Positions 8,541 through 17,654 are shown, counted from the first letter of the stretch. The stretch: DNA of 42,707 nucleotides from an uncultured Bacilli bacterium (GCA_910586865.1 CAJUIY010000011.1:1-42707), one strand, 5' to 3'. Made by a program: numbers and translations. Notes: generated from the sequence alone by a model not told the origin.

Positions 8541-8569
8541 ACATTTTTCTTGACAAACCCGAAAAATGT
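8541..8569 (+). terminator. Hairpin between the kinase-like pseudogene and the ABC exporter
   Basis: Perfect 9-bp stem ACATTTTTC/GAAAAATGT with an 11-nt loop, followed by TTTTAT on the plus strand. It may end plus-strand transcripts. On the minus strand no U-run follows, so it would be a poor terminator for the exporter gene whose stop is at 8571. Confidence 0.4.
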
Positions 8570-8570
8570 T

Positions 8571-10298
8571 TTATTTCACAATCTCTGCTTCATATAATTT
8601 TTTATAATTTTTATTTTTCCTTAATAATTCTTTATGTGTTCCTTCTGCTTCTATCTTTCCATTATTTAAGAAAACAATTCGATCACTTTTTATCACTGTA
8701 CTAAGCCGATGAGCAACAATTAAAATAGTGTAATCTTTCTTTAAATTTTCAATCGCTTCTTGAATACTTGCTTGCGTTTCATTATCAAGAGCGGAGGTTG
8801 CTTCATCAAAAAGAATAATCTCTGTTTTTTGAACAAATGCACGAGCAATCGCAAGTCGTTGTCTTTGCCCTCCACTCAAACTAATTCCGCCTTCTCCTAC
8901 TATGGTATCGTATTTATCTGGTAGTTTTTCAATAAACTCATCTAGACAAGCCATCTTACAAGCTTCTCTCATCTCTTCTTCTGTTAAATCTTCTTTGACT
9001 AGTCGTAAATTATCTCGAATCGTTAAATTAAAGATATAAGGATTTTGATTAATAATCGTAATATTACCACGAATAGTTTCTCGGTCTAATTCTTTGATAT
9101 CTACTCCATCAATAGTTATTTTTCCTTCTTTTACATCATACATCTTACATAATAGATTAAATATGGTAGACTTTCCTGCACCACTTTTTCCAACAAAAGC
9201 AACTGTTTCGTTGGCATTTACTTTAAAAGACAAATGATCTATCACCTTTTTTCTATCATCATAATTAAAAGAAACATCTTTAAATTCAAAATCTCCTTCT
9301 ACACTTTCTAAATGTTTTTTTCCAAACTTCTCTTTCTTAAATTCGTCACTATCGATGATGGCAAAGATTCTTGATACCGATAAGTTGAAATCTTTTACTC
9401 TTTCTACTAACATACTAGCATAATTTACAATCGAAGTGACTCTTGACATATAATTATGAATAACTAAAGCGTTAGCGATTTCTAACTCTTGATTCATAAT
9501 GAGATACACTAATAGAAAAATCATACCAGTATCAAAAAGATTAGAAAAACAGCCACTAATAAGGCTATAGTTACGGTCCGTTTTTCCCATTTGATATCTT
9601 TGGTTATTCAAATCTACTATTTTATTATGCAACTCACTCATAAAACTCTCTTCTGCATTTAACATTTTGATATCTCGTACTCCACGAACAAGTTCTCCTA
9701 CAAATCCTGATACCTTCTCATTTTTCTTTCGAAACAATTTATCCTGTTCATTTCGTAAAGTAACTCGTTTTTGTTCTATCAAATAAACAGAAAGAATCAT
9801 AATTAGTAAATAACAAAAGGCCACTTTATTTATAATAAAAACGGCTCCAAAAATACCAATATTAGATATGATATTTGATAAATACAGATTTAATACATTA
9901 AAGATATCTGCTAATTTACTCGTATCATTCGTTAATCTTTGAATAAATACACCGGAAGAATGACTATCAATACACTGATTTTCCAGTTTTAATATTTCTC
10001 TTCCCAAAGCACTTTGAATTTTTGTGAATGTTTCTCTATAAATCTTTTGAGAACAATATCTAGCAAGGCAATGTACCAATTGTCCCATTATATTAAAAAT
10101 AAGAAGAACAAGACTAATCGCTAAAACTTGATAAAGTTGATTACTAGTTAAATGAACAATAATTCTAGCACTTAAAATAGGGACAATAATACTAAAAGTA
10201 ATAGCAATTACGTTACAAAAAGCATATAGAAAAAGTCTTTTCTTTTGATCTTTTGCATACACCCAAACAAACTTTAGATTATTCCACAATTCTTTCAT
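8571..10298 (-). CDS. ABC exporter half-transporter (permease fused to ATPase)
   Basis: 575 aa. An N-terminal six-helix exporter domain (about 15-315) and a nucleotide-binding domain with Walker A GKSGAGKST (about 368), signature LSGGQRQRLA, Walker B EIILFDEATSALD and H-loop VAHRLS. As a half-transporter it must dimerise, and no partner half is adjacent, so a homodimer is likely. Substrate cannot be told from sequence; lipid, drug or peptide export are possible. It follows the cyclophilin lipoprotein gene after 8 bp, with SD TAGGGG, so the two are probably one transcript. Confidence 0.95.
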   Translation of the reverse strand: MKELWNNLKFVWVYAKDQKKRLFLYAFCNVIAITFSIIVPILSARIIVHLTSNQLYQVLAISLVLLIFNIMGQLVHCLARYCSQKIYRETFTKIQSALGREILKLENQCIDSHSSGVFIQRLTNDTSKLADIFNVLNLYLSNIISNIGIFGAVFIINKVAFCYLLIMILSVYLIEQKRVTLRNEQDKLFRKKNEKVSGFVGELVRGVRDIKMLNAEESFMSELHNKIVDLNNQRYQMGKTDRNYSLISGCFSNLFDTGMIFLLVYLIMNQELEIANALVIHNYMSRVTSIVNYASMLVERVKDFNLSVSRIFAIIDSDEFKKEKFGKKHLESVEGDFEFKDVSFNYDDRKKVIDHLSFKVNANETVAFVGKSGAGKSTIFNLLCKMYDVKEGKITIDGVDIKELDRETIRGNITIINQNPYIFNLTIRDNLRLVKEDLTEEEMREACKMACLDEFIEKLPDKYDTIVGEGGISLSGGQRQRLAIARAFVQKTEIILFDEATSALDNETQASIQEAIENLKKDYTILIVAHRLSTVIKSDRIVFLNNGKIEAEGTHKELLRKNKNYKKLYEAEIVK

Positions 10299-10306
10299 AA
10301 TTACCC

Positions 10307-10990
10307 CTACTTTTCTATTTTTTCTACTGGCTTTTCTTCTTTTCCTTTCCTATCGACAAGTGCCTTTTTAATGGTTAAATTGGTCCTTAATTTTCCAGTT
10401 GTAGCATCATCTACGATTTCTTCTTCTTCAATTAACTTGATGATATCAAACCCATCAATTACTTTTCCGAATGCTGCATAACTTCCATCTAAATTACTAG
10501 ACGTATCAAGCATAATAAAGAACTGACTACCAGCTGAATCCATATCTTGACTTCTTGCCATAGAAACAATTCCCTTTTTGTGTTTTAAATTATTATTTGT
10601 ATATCCATTTTCACTAAATTCACCCTTGATGGAATAATCAGGCCCACCCATACCAGTTCCATCTGGATCTCCTCCTTGTAAAACAAAACCAGGAACTAAT
10701 CGGTGGAAACTATTATTATCATAAAAACCGCTCTTTACTAAAGAAATAAAATTATTTACCGTATTTTCCGCTTTTTCTGGATACAATTCCATAACAATAG
10801 CTCCATAGCCTTTGATATACATTGCAACTAATGGATTTTCAGTATCATATTTTTTCAAAGATATTTCATTTGTCTTCTTGGAAAAATCAATTCCTAATAA
10901 TTCCTCTTTTCTTTCCTTATCTGTGCTACACCCTATTAGTAAAAGGGTAATACAGAAAACACTTACAATTTTTAAAACTTTTTTTATCAT
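10307..10990 (-). CDS. Cyclophilin-type peptidyl-prolyl isomerase, lipoprotein
   Basis: 227 aa from ATG 10990. ATG 10996 is only 2 nt from the SD AAGGAGG, so the second ATG is favoured. Signal peptide with lipobox LLIGC, so membrane-anchored on the outer face. The cyclophilin core is clear: YPEKAENTVNNFISLVKSGFYD, FHRLVPGFVLQGGDPDGTGMGG, GSQFFIMLDTSSNLDGSYAAFG. It would help fold exported proteins. A charged tail (EEKPVEKIEK) ends the protein. The upstream gene is a GH3 hexosaminidase and the downstream gene an ABC exporter. Confidence 0.93.
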   Translation of the reverse strand: MIKKVLKIVSVFCITLLLIGCSTDKERKEELLGIDFSKKTNEISLKKYDTENPLVAMYIKGYGAIVMELYPEKAENTVNNFISLVKSGFYDNNSFHRLVPGFVLQGGDPDGTGMGGPDYSIKGEFSENGYTNNNLKHKKGIVSMARSQDMDSAGSQFFIMLDTSSNLDGSYAAFGKVIDGFDIIKLIEEEEIVDDATTGKLRTNLTIKKALVDRKGKEEKPVEKIEK

Positions 10991-11089
10991 TTTCATTACC
11001 TCCTTCCATATCTTATCACAAAGAGAAAAAAAGAAAAATACATATTCTCTATTTTCCTTTTTATTTGTTATTTTTTTTGTTTCATGGAT

Positions 11090-12271
11090 CTATTTTATAA
11101 GTCCTTTTTCATATTTCCATGAAAGAATACGAATCACATGTTTATCTAGCTCTTCTTCTGTGATTTCTCCTCTATCAACTCCCCCTTTTATCTCCCCTAT
11201 ACTTTCTAAATAATCCGTTGTAATGAGTAAATCATTCCCCGCCTTTAAAGATATTAGAGATTTATCTGGAATATCTTTCACTGCTCCCATTACCAAATCA
11301 TCGACAATAACAACTCCAGTAAAACCTAATTCCTCTCGTAATAATTGATTAATAGAACTAGATAAAGAAGCTGGATTTTCCCTATCGATTGCGGTAACAA
11401 TATTATGACTAACTAAAACTGCTTCTGCTCCACTCTTGATTCCTTCTATAAATGGTTTTAAATCTATTTCATGTAAAGATTCTAAACTTCTATTATCACG
11501 GGATGATTCACTATGGGTATCTACATTGTTACCATATCCAGGAAAATGTTTTAGTGTATAAGATACCCCTGTATTTTTACTAGATTCTATTACTTCTTTC
11601 GCAAATTCAGAAGTGATTTCTGCATTCTGTCCAAGAGACCTTTTATACATATAATCATTAGAATTCGTTGAAACATCTACTACTGGTGCTAAATTAAGAT
11701 TCAGTCCCAAACTATTTAGCAAACTACTTTTTTCAATGGTATCTTCCCTAATTTTATCGAAACCTCCTTGTCGATACAATTCTTGAGAAGATAAAAATTT
11801 GGAACCTCTTAAATTGGGATTACTACTAACTCGTACCACAATCCCTCCTTCTTCATCAAGCGCTGTTAAAATAGGAATTTTAGCTACTTCTTGAACCATA
11901 TTTGTCATACTGATAACTTCATCCTTTGTCTTCCCTTTAAAATCTTTGGCAAAAAACAAATATCCTCCAAACTGGTACTGTTTTAAGATTTCTTTTTGAT
12001 TCTCGTCTGGATATCTTACTAACAATAGTTGAGCTATTTTTTCCTCTACTGTCATCTGTTTCACAATTTCATAAGCCTCTTTATAGTGAGATTTAAAAAT
12101 TCCATTATCAATTTCATATTTTACTCTTTCATTTAACTTATCCTTTATCACTCTCTTTTTCTCTACTAATTTTGGACTTTCTTTTTCTTCCTCATTCAAA
12201 AAATAAAAATATCCGATACCACCACCCACTAAAACAACTACTATGACTCCCAATACTATTTTCTTTATCAT
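11090..12271 (-). CDS. Glycoside hydrolase family 3, beta-N-acetylhexosaminidase-like
   Basis: 393 aa with an N-terminal membrane anchor (IVLGVIVVVLVGGGIGYFYF), so the enzyme faces the outside. The GH3 barrel holds the NagZ-type loop KHFPGYGNNVDTHSES, with the His/Asp pair used as acid-base catalyst in NagZ enzymes, and a nucleophile candidate in VIVDDLVMGAV. The role is removal of GlcNAc from cell-wall fragments (recycling or turnover). It lacks the long C-terminal domain of Bacillus NagZ. SD GGGAGAAG before ATG. It lies between DedA and the cyclophilin gene on one strand. Confidence 0.88.
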   Translation of the reverse strand: MIKKIVLGVIVVVLVGGGIGYFYFLNEEEKESPKLVEKKRVIKDKLNERVKYEIDNGIFKSHYKEAYEIVKQMTVEEKIAQLLLVRYPDENQKEILKQYQFGGYLFFAKDFKGKTKDEVISMTNMVQEVAKIPILTALDEEGGIVVRVSSNPNLRGSKFLSSQELYRQGGFDKIREDTIEKSSLLNSLGLNLNLAPVVDVSTNSNDYMYKRSLGQNAEITSEFAKEVIESSKNTGVSYTLKHFPGYGNNVDTHSESSRDNRSLESLHEIDLKPFIEGIKSGAEAVLVSHNIVTAIDRENPASLSSSINQLLREELGFTGVVIVDDLVMGAVKDIPDKSLISLKAGNDLLITTDYLESIGEIKGGVDRGEITEEELDKHVIRILSWKYEKGLIK

Positions 12272-12305
12272 ATTCTTCTCCCAAGATTTTTCTAATCCTA
12301 TTATA

Positions 12306-12914
12306 TCACATTGTTTTTCCTTTTTTTAATTTATTTGATACTTTTTTATAGAAATAACTAATCAATAAAACAATTAGTAAAATACGAATAGGAACCTTTA
12401 GATGTGAGATATATTGATTCATCACTACCCAGTTATTTCCTAAAGCATATCCAACGTATACAAAAACAAAAGTCCAAGGAATGGAACCTATTAATGTATA
12501 AATTACAAATTTTATAAAAGAGAGTCTCATAATCCCAATAGGAAGAGAAATTAAAGTTCTAACAATAGGAAAATTTCTACCAATTAAAGCTGCCATTAAT
12601 CCATACTTGTTAAACCAAGAATTCGATTTTGTAATATCCTCTTCCTTCATAAAAAAATACTTTCCATACTTCTTAATAAAAGGAACGCCTCCAAAATATC
12701 CCATCAAATAAATGACGATAGCACAAAAAACACTACCAAGTAATCCTATAAAAAAGGCTCCCCAAAAAGAAAATATTTTTTGACTGGCTAAAATCCCCCC
12801 AGTTGCGAGTATAGCCTCACTTGGAATAACAATAATAACAGCTTCTAAAACCATTCCCAAAAACATACCCAAATATCCATATTGATGCATTAAATCAATA
12901 ACAAAATCTCCCAT
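12306..12914 (-). CDS. DedA family membrane protein
   Basis: 202 aa. DedA/VTT domain: PSEAILATGGILAS, a re-entrant GSVFCAIVIYLMGYFGG, and the family box GRNFPIVRTLISLPIGIMRLSFIKFV, followed by GSIPWTFVFVYVGYALG. Proteins of this family act as phospholipid flippases, undecaprenyl-phosphate or phosphatidylethanolamine transport being known cases. The substrate here is unknown. SD AGGTGG; starts the minus-strand envelope group. Confidence 0.9.
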   Translation of the reverse strand: MGDFVIDLMHQYGYLGMFLGMVLEAVIIVIPSEAILATGGILASQKIFSFWGAFFIGLLGSVFCAIVIYLMGYFGGVPFIKKYGKYFFMKEEDITKSNSWFNKYGLMAALIGRNFPIVRTLISLPIGIMRLSFIKFVIYTLIGSIPWTFVFVYVGYALGNNWVVMNQYISHLKVPIRILLIVLLISYFYKKVSNKLKKGKTM

Positions 12915-12983
12915 TTAACCACCTATTTAATCATATGATAAAACATTCTATTTATCATTGATTCCAAAAGAATATTTCTAGTT

Positions 12984-13016
12984 TCTCAAAAAAAGAACCC
13001 CTCTATCAATGGAAGT
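12984..13016 (-). terminator. Rho-independent terminator of the P-loop kinase gene
   Basis: Minus strand AGAACTTC...GGGGTTCT (8 pairs including G-U) followed by seven Ts. The stem overlaps the stop codon of the 13006-13644 gene and separates it from the DedA gene. Confidence 0.7.
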
Positions 13017-13644
13017 TCTGTACTTTTTTCTTTTGTAATTTTTTATACTCCTCTATTTTACTTACGCATTCTTCTATTTGTTGCATCAATTCTTTTTCGG
13101 TATGGATCGTAAAAAATATCTTTTCTTTCGGAAATGGATTGTTCCGTAATCTCTCTAAATAACTATCATAGTCCTTTTTCGTTGCCCTAGAAAAATTATT
13201 TTTATCGATTTCAAACTGAGTTTCCCGATAGTCGATTCGTCTTAAAATTTCTTGTTCACTGCACTCTAATTTAATAAAGAAGCAAGGAGCATGAAATTGA
13301 CTAAAATTTTCTTCTACTGCTTGATAAGCTGTTAAACAATTGGCATCAATAATCATACTAGTATGATTTTCTAACATATATCTGCTTCTATCATAAGCAA
13401 GTTTTTCCACTAGTGGTTGATGAGCACTGGAATCAATACCCAAATCATCTAACATTCTTCTAATCTTATCATTTGCAGTAACCTGTAAGTTTAATTTCTT
13501 AGAAAGAAGATTTGCTACCGTACTCTTTCCTACTCCTGGTGGTCCAATAAAAGTAATTCCATATAAGAAATCGTCTTTTACGATAGAAATATCATCTAGC
13601 ATCTTACGATATAGATATTCGTAATTTATATTTTCCTTCATCAT
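13006..13644 (-). CDS. AAA/P-loop kinase-like protein (shikimate-kinase/zeta-like)
   Basis: 212 aa. Walker A GPPGVGKST (about 33-41) followed by ANLLSKKLNLQVTANDKIRR, a substrate-binding style found in small-molecule kinases, and a Walker B-like MIIDANCL. Late arginine-rich segment LRRIDYRETQFEIDKNNFSR as in LID regions. It probably phosphorylates a small molecule; the substrate is unknown. It is the last gene of a three-gene phosphotransferase run, after the dNMP-kinase-like gene (26-bp gap), and ends in a clear terminator. Confidence 0.7.
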   Translation of the reverse strand: MMKENINYEYLYRKMLDDISIVKDDFLYGITFIGPPGVGKSTVANLLSKKLNLQVTANDKIRRMLDDLGIDSSAHQPLVEKLAYDRSRYMLENHTSMIIDANCLTAYQAVEENFSQFHAPCFFIKLECSEQEILRRIDYRETQFEIDKNNFSRATKKDYDSYLERLRNNPFPKEKIFFTIHTEKELMQQIEECVSKIEEYKKLQKKKVQNFH

Positions 13645-13670
13645 AAAGATACTCCTTCCAAATATTTTTC

Positions 13671-14165
13671 CTATTTGTTAAAATCATGAATAAATTGGAA
13701 AGATTTCTTATCCAACTCTTCTAAGGTGGTATTTTCAATAACATAATCATAAGAATAACAATCTACATTGGCATCCGAATTATTTGTTTCAATATTTACT
13801 AACCCCACCCTCTTTATTAATAGCGTTTTTGCTTGATAAAGATCTACCACTCTTTGGATTTCTTCTGGTTCACGGATATGAATAAATAAGATATTATCAT
13901 CAGAATGATGAAATTTTTTAACCTCTTCTTTTATACTTTGGAAAGCCATATCATTATAATCTGTTGTCAACTTTTTCAAATCACTTAAAAATTTTCGATC
14001 TTTTTCTTCTTTCTTACCAGTCCATCCAATCATGGTAGCAATCTCTTTTACTCTATCAATAGAGGAAAAATTCTTTACTTTTCCATACTTTTGACAAAAT
14101 TCTACAAAAGTATCCTTTCCACTTCCACCGGTACCATTAATCACTACAATTTGTTTTTTCATCAT
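13671..14165 (-). CDS. P-loop nucleotide kinase-like protein
   Basis: 164 aa from ATG 14165, which has GGAAGGG 9 nt upstream (a start at 14183 lies before that SD). Walker A INGTGGSGKDTF right at the N-terminus, then KNFSSIDRVKEIATMIGW, and IREPEEIQRVVDLY. This layout resembles deoxynucleotide monophosphate kinases and related phage-type NMP kinases; exact substrate unknown. The product is soluble, with no signal or membrane segment. It lies between the other two kinase-type genes on the same strand. Confidence 0.65.
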   Translation of the reverse strand: MMKKQIVVINGTGGSGKDTFVEFCQKYGKVKNFSSIDRVKEIATMIGWTGKKEEKDRKFLSDLKKLTTDYNDMAFQSIKEEVKKFHHSDDNILFIHIREPEEIQRVVDLYQAKTLLIKRVGLVNIETNNSDANVDCYSYDYVIENTTLEELDKKSFQFIHDFNK

Positions 14166-14229
14166 AAGCTTCATCCCTTCCATTTTATTTAATACATAAG
14201 TCTAAACTTATTATTTTAGCATTAACAAT

Positions 14230-15693
14230 CTAGTAGTTTTTCTTCCCTTTTTGCATTGTGATAGGTTCAAAGGTATTAACATATTGATTAAATTGTTGAT
14301 AAGTTAATCCATCAGGAATATTTGGTATTTCTGTAAGTTCTCTAATATCGTTTTCATCATGTCTATCCACTTCAGATTGAATGGCACTTTCAATAGAGTC
14401 AAATCCGTGAATTCCTCTTTTATTAGAATTAGCGTGTTCAAAATGATACCAACTATCTTGATGATGAAATAATACAAAACAATGCATTCTAACATCTTGA
14501 TTAAAATTTTCTTCTGTTTCATATCTTCTTAAACAATATAGCTTATTTTCTAAACCTATATTATCAAAGAAAAATTTTATTAATTTTGCTTGTTCAATAC
14601 AAGTTCCAAGACCAGTTTTAATAATTTCATCAATAGAACTAATTCTATAATTTTCTCGAAATCCCTTTAGGTTATTAAAATGCTTTTCCAAATCTTTATC
14701 TATCCATCCATATTCTATGTTTACATTCATATAATCCATTAATTCTGAGGCATTCTTTAAATCCTTAAAATATAATTCATCTTTTAGTGCTACTACTTTA
14801 GAAGCTTCAATAACATCTGTTTTTAATTCCATATCTTCTGGATGACTTATTAGCTGTTTTAGAAAATATACCATATCATAAATAGCAAGTCTTTGCGAAA
14901 GAAAAGGGATATTTACTAACTCAGGATAATATTTTTCAACGTACCATTTGATATTAGAATAATCACTAGAATCTGTGTATTGTTCTGTTTCTTCACTGGC
15001 AAATTTCCAAGGCTTTCTAACCATCCTAAAAAAGATACCTAGTTCAAAATCTCTTGGTGCATAGATAGCTCTTTCAAAATCAATTATTTTTATTTCTCCA
15101 TTATGATAGAAGATATTATCAAAGTGTAAATCATTATGTATCAAAACAAAATCCTTACTTTTTAAATATTGTTCAAATTTAGAATAAGCATAATTAACAA
15201 GATATTGCTCATCTTCATTGAAAATAGGAAATTCTTTCGCTTTAGAATACAATAAAGAAAACTTTTCTTTAAAAGAAAGAACCCAATCATAACAATCATA
15301 ACCTTGTCCAATATTTGAATGGATTTGTTTCATTGCCATACATACTTGTTTTATCACTTTTTCTCTTTCTTCTTCCGAAAATGTATGCCAAACTTGATAT
15401 AAAGAAACCCCATTAAGTTTTTCAATTATTTCATAATAATATGGAATATCTTCTTTATCAGTACTTGAATAGTATAATTGTGGAATAAATAGATTATCTT
15501 TATTAGAACGATAAAAATCTATTTCTTTTTGAAAGTTTTTCTCATTTTCCAGCTCCGTACATATCTTAACGATAAAAGCATCATCGATACGATAAACTAG
15601 ATTAGTAAAGCCAATATTTATTTTCTCAACACTTGGATTTGTTCCGAATAATTTACGATTCTTACTTATAATCCTATAAATAACATCCTGCAT
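14230..15693 (-). CDS. Aminoglycoside-phosphotransferase-like kinase fused to a transglutaminase-like domain
   Basis: 487 aa. The N-terminal half has APH/choline-kinase motifs: a lysine in FIVKIC, catalytic HNDLHFDN (about 186) and metal-binding IIDFERA (about 205). The C-terminal half (about 350-470) carries the Cys-His pattern of the transglutaminase-like fold: GLGTCIEQA (Cys about 363), MHCFVLF (His about 402) and WYHFEHAN (about 415). One polypeptide without a stop links the two. SD AAAGGGTG before ATG. Substrates are unknown. APH-like kinases act on sugars, amines or antibiotics, and the second domain could be an amidase, peptidase or acyltransferase. Confidence 0.75.
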   Translation of the reverse strand: MQDVIYRIISKNRKLFGTNPSVEKINIGFTNLVYRIDDAFIVKICTELENEKNFQKEIDFYRSNKDNLFIPQLYYSSTDKEDIPYYYEIIEKLNGVSLYQVWHTFSEEEREKVIKQVCMAMKQIHSNIGQGYDCYDWVLSFKEKFSLLYSKAKEFPIFNEDEQYLVNYAYSKFEQYLKSKDFVLIHNDLHFDNIFYHNGEIKIIDFERAIYAPRDFELGIFFRMVRKPWKFASEETEQYTDSSDYSNIKWYVEKYYPELVNIPFLSQRLAIYDMVYFLKQLISHPEDMELKTDVIEASKVVALKDELYFKDLKNASELMDYMNVNIEYGWIDKDLEKHFNNLKGFRENYRISSIDEIIKTGLGTCIEQAKLIKFFFDNIGLENKLYCLRRYETEENFNQDVRMHCFVLFHHQDSWYHFEHANSNKRGIHGFDSIESAIQSEVDRHDENDIRELTEIPNIPDGLTYQQFNQYVNTFEPITMQKGKKNY

Positions 15694-15870
15694 GGTAACA
15701 CCCTTTCTCTTTCATTTTAACATATAAATTTGCTTTTTCAATCCTATTTTTTACTTTTCCAATTATCAAGTTACCTATCGTTTTAAGTTTTTAAAATACC
15801 CACTTTAGAATAGAGAACACAATAACCTAAAACTTCCTAGTTCACCTATCACTAAATTATTTTAGCAACC

Positions 15871-15899
15871 TTGAAATGATTATCCATTTGTGTTACGAT
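15871..15899 (+). promoter_or_regulatory. Promoter of the 15929 gene
   Basis: TTGAAA (15871-15876), 17 bp, TACGAT (15894-15899), in the divergent gap between the APH fusion gene and the plus-strand hypothetical gene. Confidence 0.6.
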
Positions 15900-15928
15900 A
15901 AACCTGTAATTAAGGAAAGGAGATTTTC

Positions 15929-16627
15929 ATGAAAACTAAAAAATATAAAGTAAATAGAGATAATGTTTACGTAGGAGAAGTAATAAAAACAGATACTATT
16001 TATCGATGGAATGAGGAATATGAATTCTTTCGTACTAAACCAGGCCAATTGAATACAGGAAGTTATTATCCTTACAGAAGTATGTTGTTTGTCCCAAATG
16101 AAGAAAACTTAGCTAGCGATTTATTATATCGAAGTCCTAACTACCCTATTCTTAATATTACAGAGGATAATATCTGTCTAAACTTTGAAAAAGGAAACAT
16201 AGTAGTAAAAGAGTCTTATAACCTATCCGAATTATTAAAATATTATGGATTTAATCAATATTTAACCTTCGAAGATATCGTTTTGATAAGAAAAACTTTC
16301 TTTACAGGAAATTTTGCTAAGGACCATTGTCACTTATTTGGTTGGAAAGAAACTATGGCAGAAAGTGTTACTTTCTATACAAATGGAAACATTGTTACTA
16401 ATCCAAAAGAATTAGAAAAGCTTCGAACAAAATTTAGAAAAGAACAACAGGCTGGACATAGGATGTTTATAGGAACTTCTGAAAACATTTTACCTAGAGA
16501 ATATTGGGATATCTTAGACGCTAGAGGAGATAATTCCTTAATGGATGCCATTGAATGGAATCAAAAGATGAACGCTTTTAAACCTCATAAGCAAGAAGGA
16601 CCTATAAAAAAATTATCAAGATTTTAA
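15929..16627 (+). CDS. Hypothetical protein
   Basis: 232 aa, not recognised. Soluble, no signal peptide, rich in aromatic residues (YRWNEEYEFFRTKPG, PYRSMLFVPNEENL, CHLFGWKETMAESVTFYTNG). A single-copy gene with its own promoter, a strong SD (AAGGAAAGGAG) and its own terminator, hence monocistronic. It starts the plus-strand accessory group next to the restriction-endonuclease-like gene. Confidence 0.75.
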   Translation: MKTKKYKVNRDNVYVGEVIKTDTIYRWNEEYEFFRTKPGQLNTGSYYPYRSMLFVPNEENLASDLLYRSPNYPILNITEDNICLNFEKGNIVVKESYNLSELLKYYGFNQYLTFEDIVLIRKTFFTGNFAKDHCHLFGWKETMAESVTFYTNGNIVTNPKELEKLRTKFRKEQQAGHRMFIGTSENILPREYWDILDARGDNSLMDAIEWNQKMNAFKPHKQEGPIKKLSRF

Positions 16628-16666
16628 TAGATGATAAGGAACTCATGAAACTTCCCTATCATCTTT
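16628..16666 (+). terminator. Terminator after the 15929 gene
   Basis: AGATGATA-GGAA...TTCC-TATCATCT stem interrupted by small bulges, followed by TTTTTC, just after the stop codon. Confidence 0.75.
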
Positions 16667-16682
16667 TTCTATTATAAAAAAT

Positions 16683-16728
16683 AACTAACTACATAATAAA
16701 TATGTTTAAACCATGATATTAGTTAGTT
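16683..16728. promoter_or_regulatory. Inverted repeat upstream of the restriction-endonuclease-like gene
   Basis: Perfect 9-bp arms AACTAACTA (16683-16691) and TAGTTAGTT (16720-16728) with a 28-bp gap, 51 bp upstream of a TATAAT (16779-16784) and 75 bp before the ATG. It could be an operator for a controller protein or a structured RNA; neither is shown. Confidence 0.35.
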
Positions 16729-16802
16729 AAATAAAATAATAGAAGATCATTTTATAAGTAAAACATAGAAACACTTACTATAATATTTAAGAAGGTGATA
16801 AT

Positions 16803-17597
16803 ATGCCATTTAATAAAATGATTAATGGATACCAAAATGAAGAAGAATTTGCATACTATTTAAATGAAAAAAAATTTGGAAGAGTTCATCCAATATTTCA
16901 AGATTTACTATATAAACTTTATAAAAATATAGATTTCAATGATACCATTATATGTTGGGTAAACAAATCGAAAAGAAAGGCTGATATTTACATAAAAGTA
17001 AATCATCTTGTTAGAGGGATAAGTATTAAAAAAGGCATTAAAAATTCTGTCCATGTTGAGAGCATAACCATGTTTACCAAATTCTTAAAAGAAATAGGGA
17101 TGGATGACAATATAATACATAAATTTCTATATTATCATTTTGCAGATGAAACTATTAATGGAAGTGGAAAAATTAGATTATCAAGCGTTGAATATAGAAA
17201 AAGGTATCAACAAGATATTGATATAATAAATAAAGAATTCAATAAGAAGAAATATATTGATAAATTTATAAATAGATTTATTTTACAAGGTAATAAATCA
17301 GAATATGAAGTAGATGCTATTATATATGGTGTAGTTGATGATTTTATTTGGATTACAAACGAAGAAATAAAATATATCATAAAAAAACATTTATTAGACA
17401 ACTGGCCATCTTTACATATTAGTTGTTTATCATTACAATCGATGTCTAGAAATTTAAACTATAATAGTAAATATGATTTTTGTAGATATCATATTCAAAT
17501 AAAATGGTATAACCTATCGGATCAAATTATGGAAGTAATGGCTACCTATAGGAATACTGTAATAAAAAGTAGCCCTAATTTCAATATTTTTGAATGA
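16803..17597 (+). CDS. Restriction-endonuclease-like protein, orphan (no methylase nearby)
   Basis: 264 aa. A PD-(D/E)xK-type core is visible: D61 (KADIYIKV), then GISIKKG (S74-x-K76) followed by NSVHVESI. The combination of a strand ending SIKxG and the box NSVHxE is typical of several type II restriction enzymes that bind and cut DNA with Mg2+. No DNA methyltransferase is present in the window, so either the partner is lost or elsewhere or the protein acts differently. SD AAGAAGGTGAT; -10 TATAAT at 16779. Next to it is tRNA-Gly with a degenerate partial copy, a usual landing site of mobile DNA. Confidence 0.55.
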   Translation: MPFNKMINGYQNEEEFAYYLNEKKFGRVHPIFQDLLYKLYKNIDFNDTIICWVNKSKRKADIYIKVNHLVRGISIKKGIKNSVHVESITMFTKFLKEIGMDDNIIHKFLYYHFADETINGSGKIRLSSVEYRKRYQQDIDIINKEFNKKKYIDKFINRFILQGNKSEYEVDAIIYGVVDDFIWITNEEIKYIIKKHLLDNWPSLHISCLSLQSMSRNLNYNSKYDFCRYHIQIKWYNLSDQIMEVMATYRNTVIKSSPNFNIFE

Positions 17598-17654
17598 GTA
17601 ATTCCTTTAAATAAAAATATTATTCATTATTTCGGATAAAATATTTATTTGGGA

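Noticed and set aside
10812..11213. 133-codon plus-strand ORF over the cyclophilin and GH3 genes
   Set aside because: Antisense to two clear genes; hydrophobic run comes from the complement of Lys/Glu codons and the intergenic A-run.
14304..14522. 72-codon minus-strand ORF in another frame of the APH fusion gene
   Set aside because: Lies within a real, motif-bearing frame; no SD.
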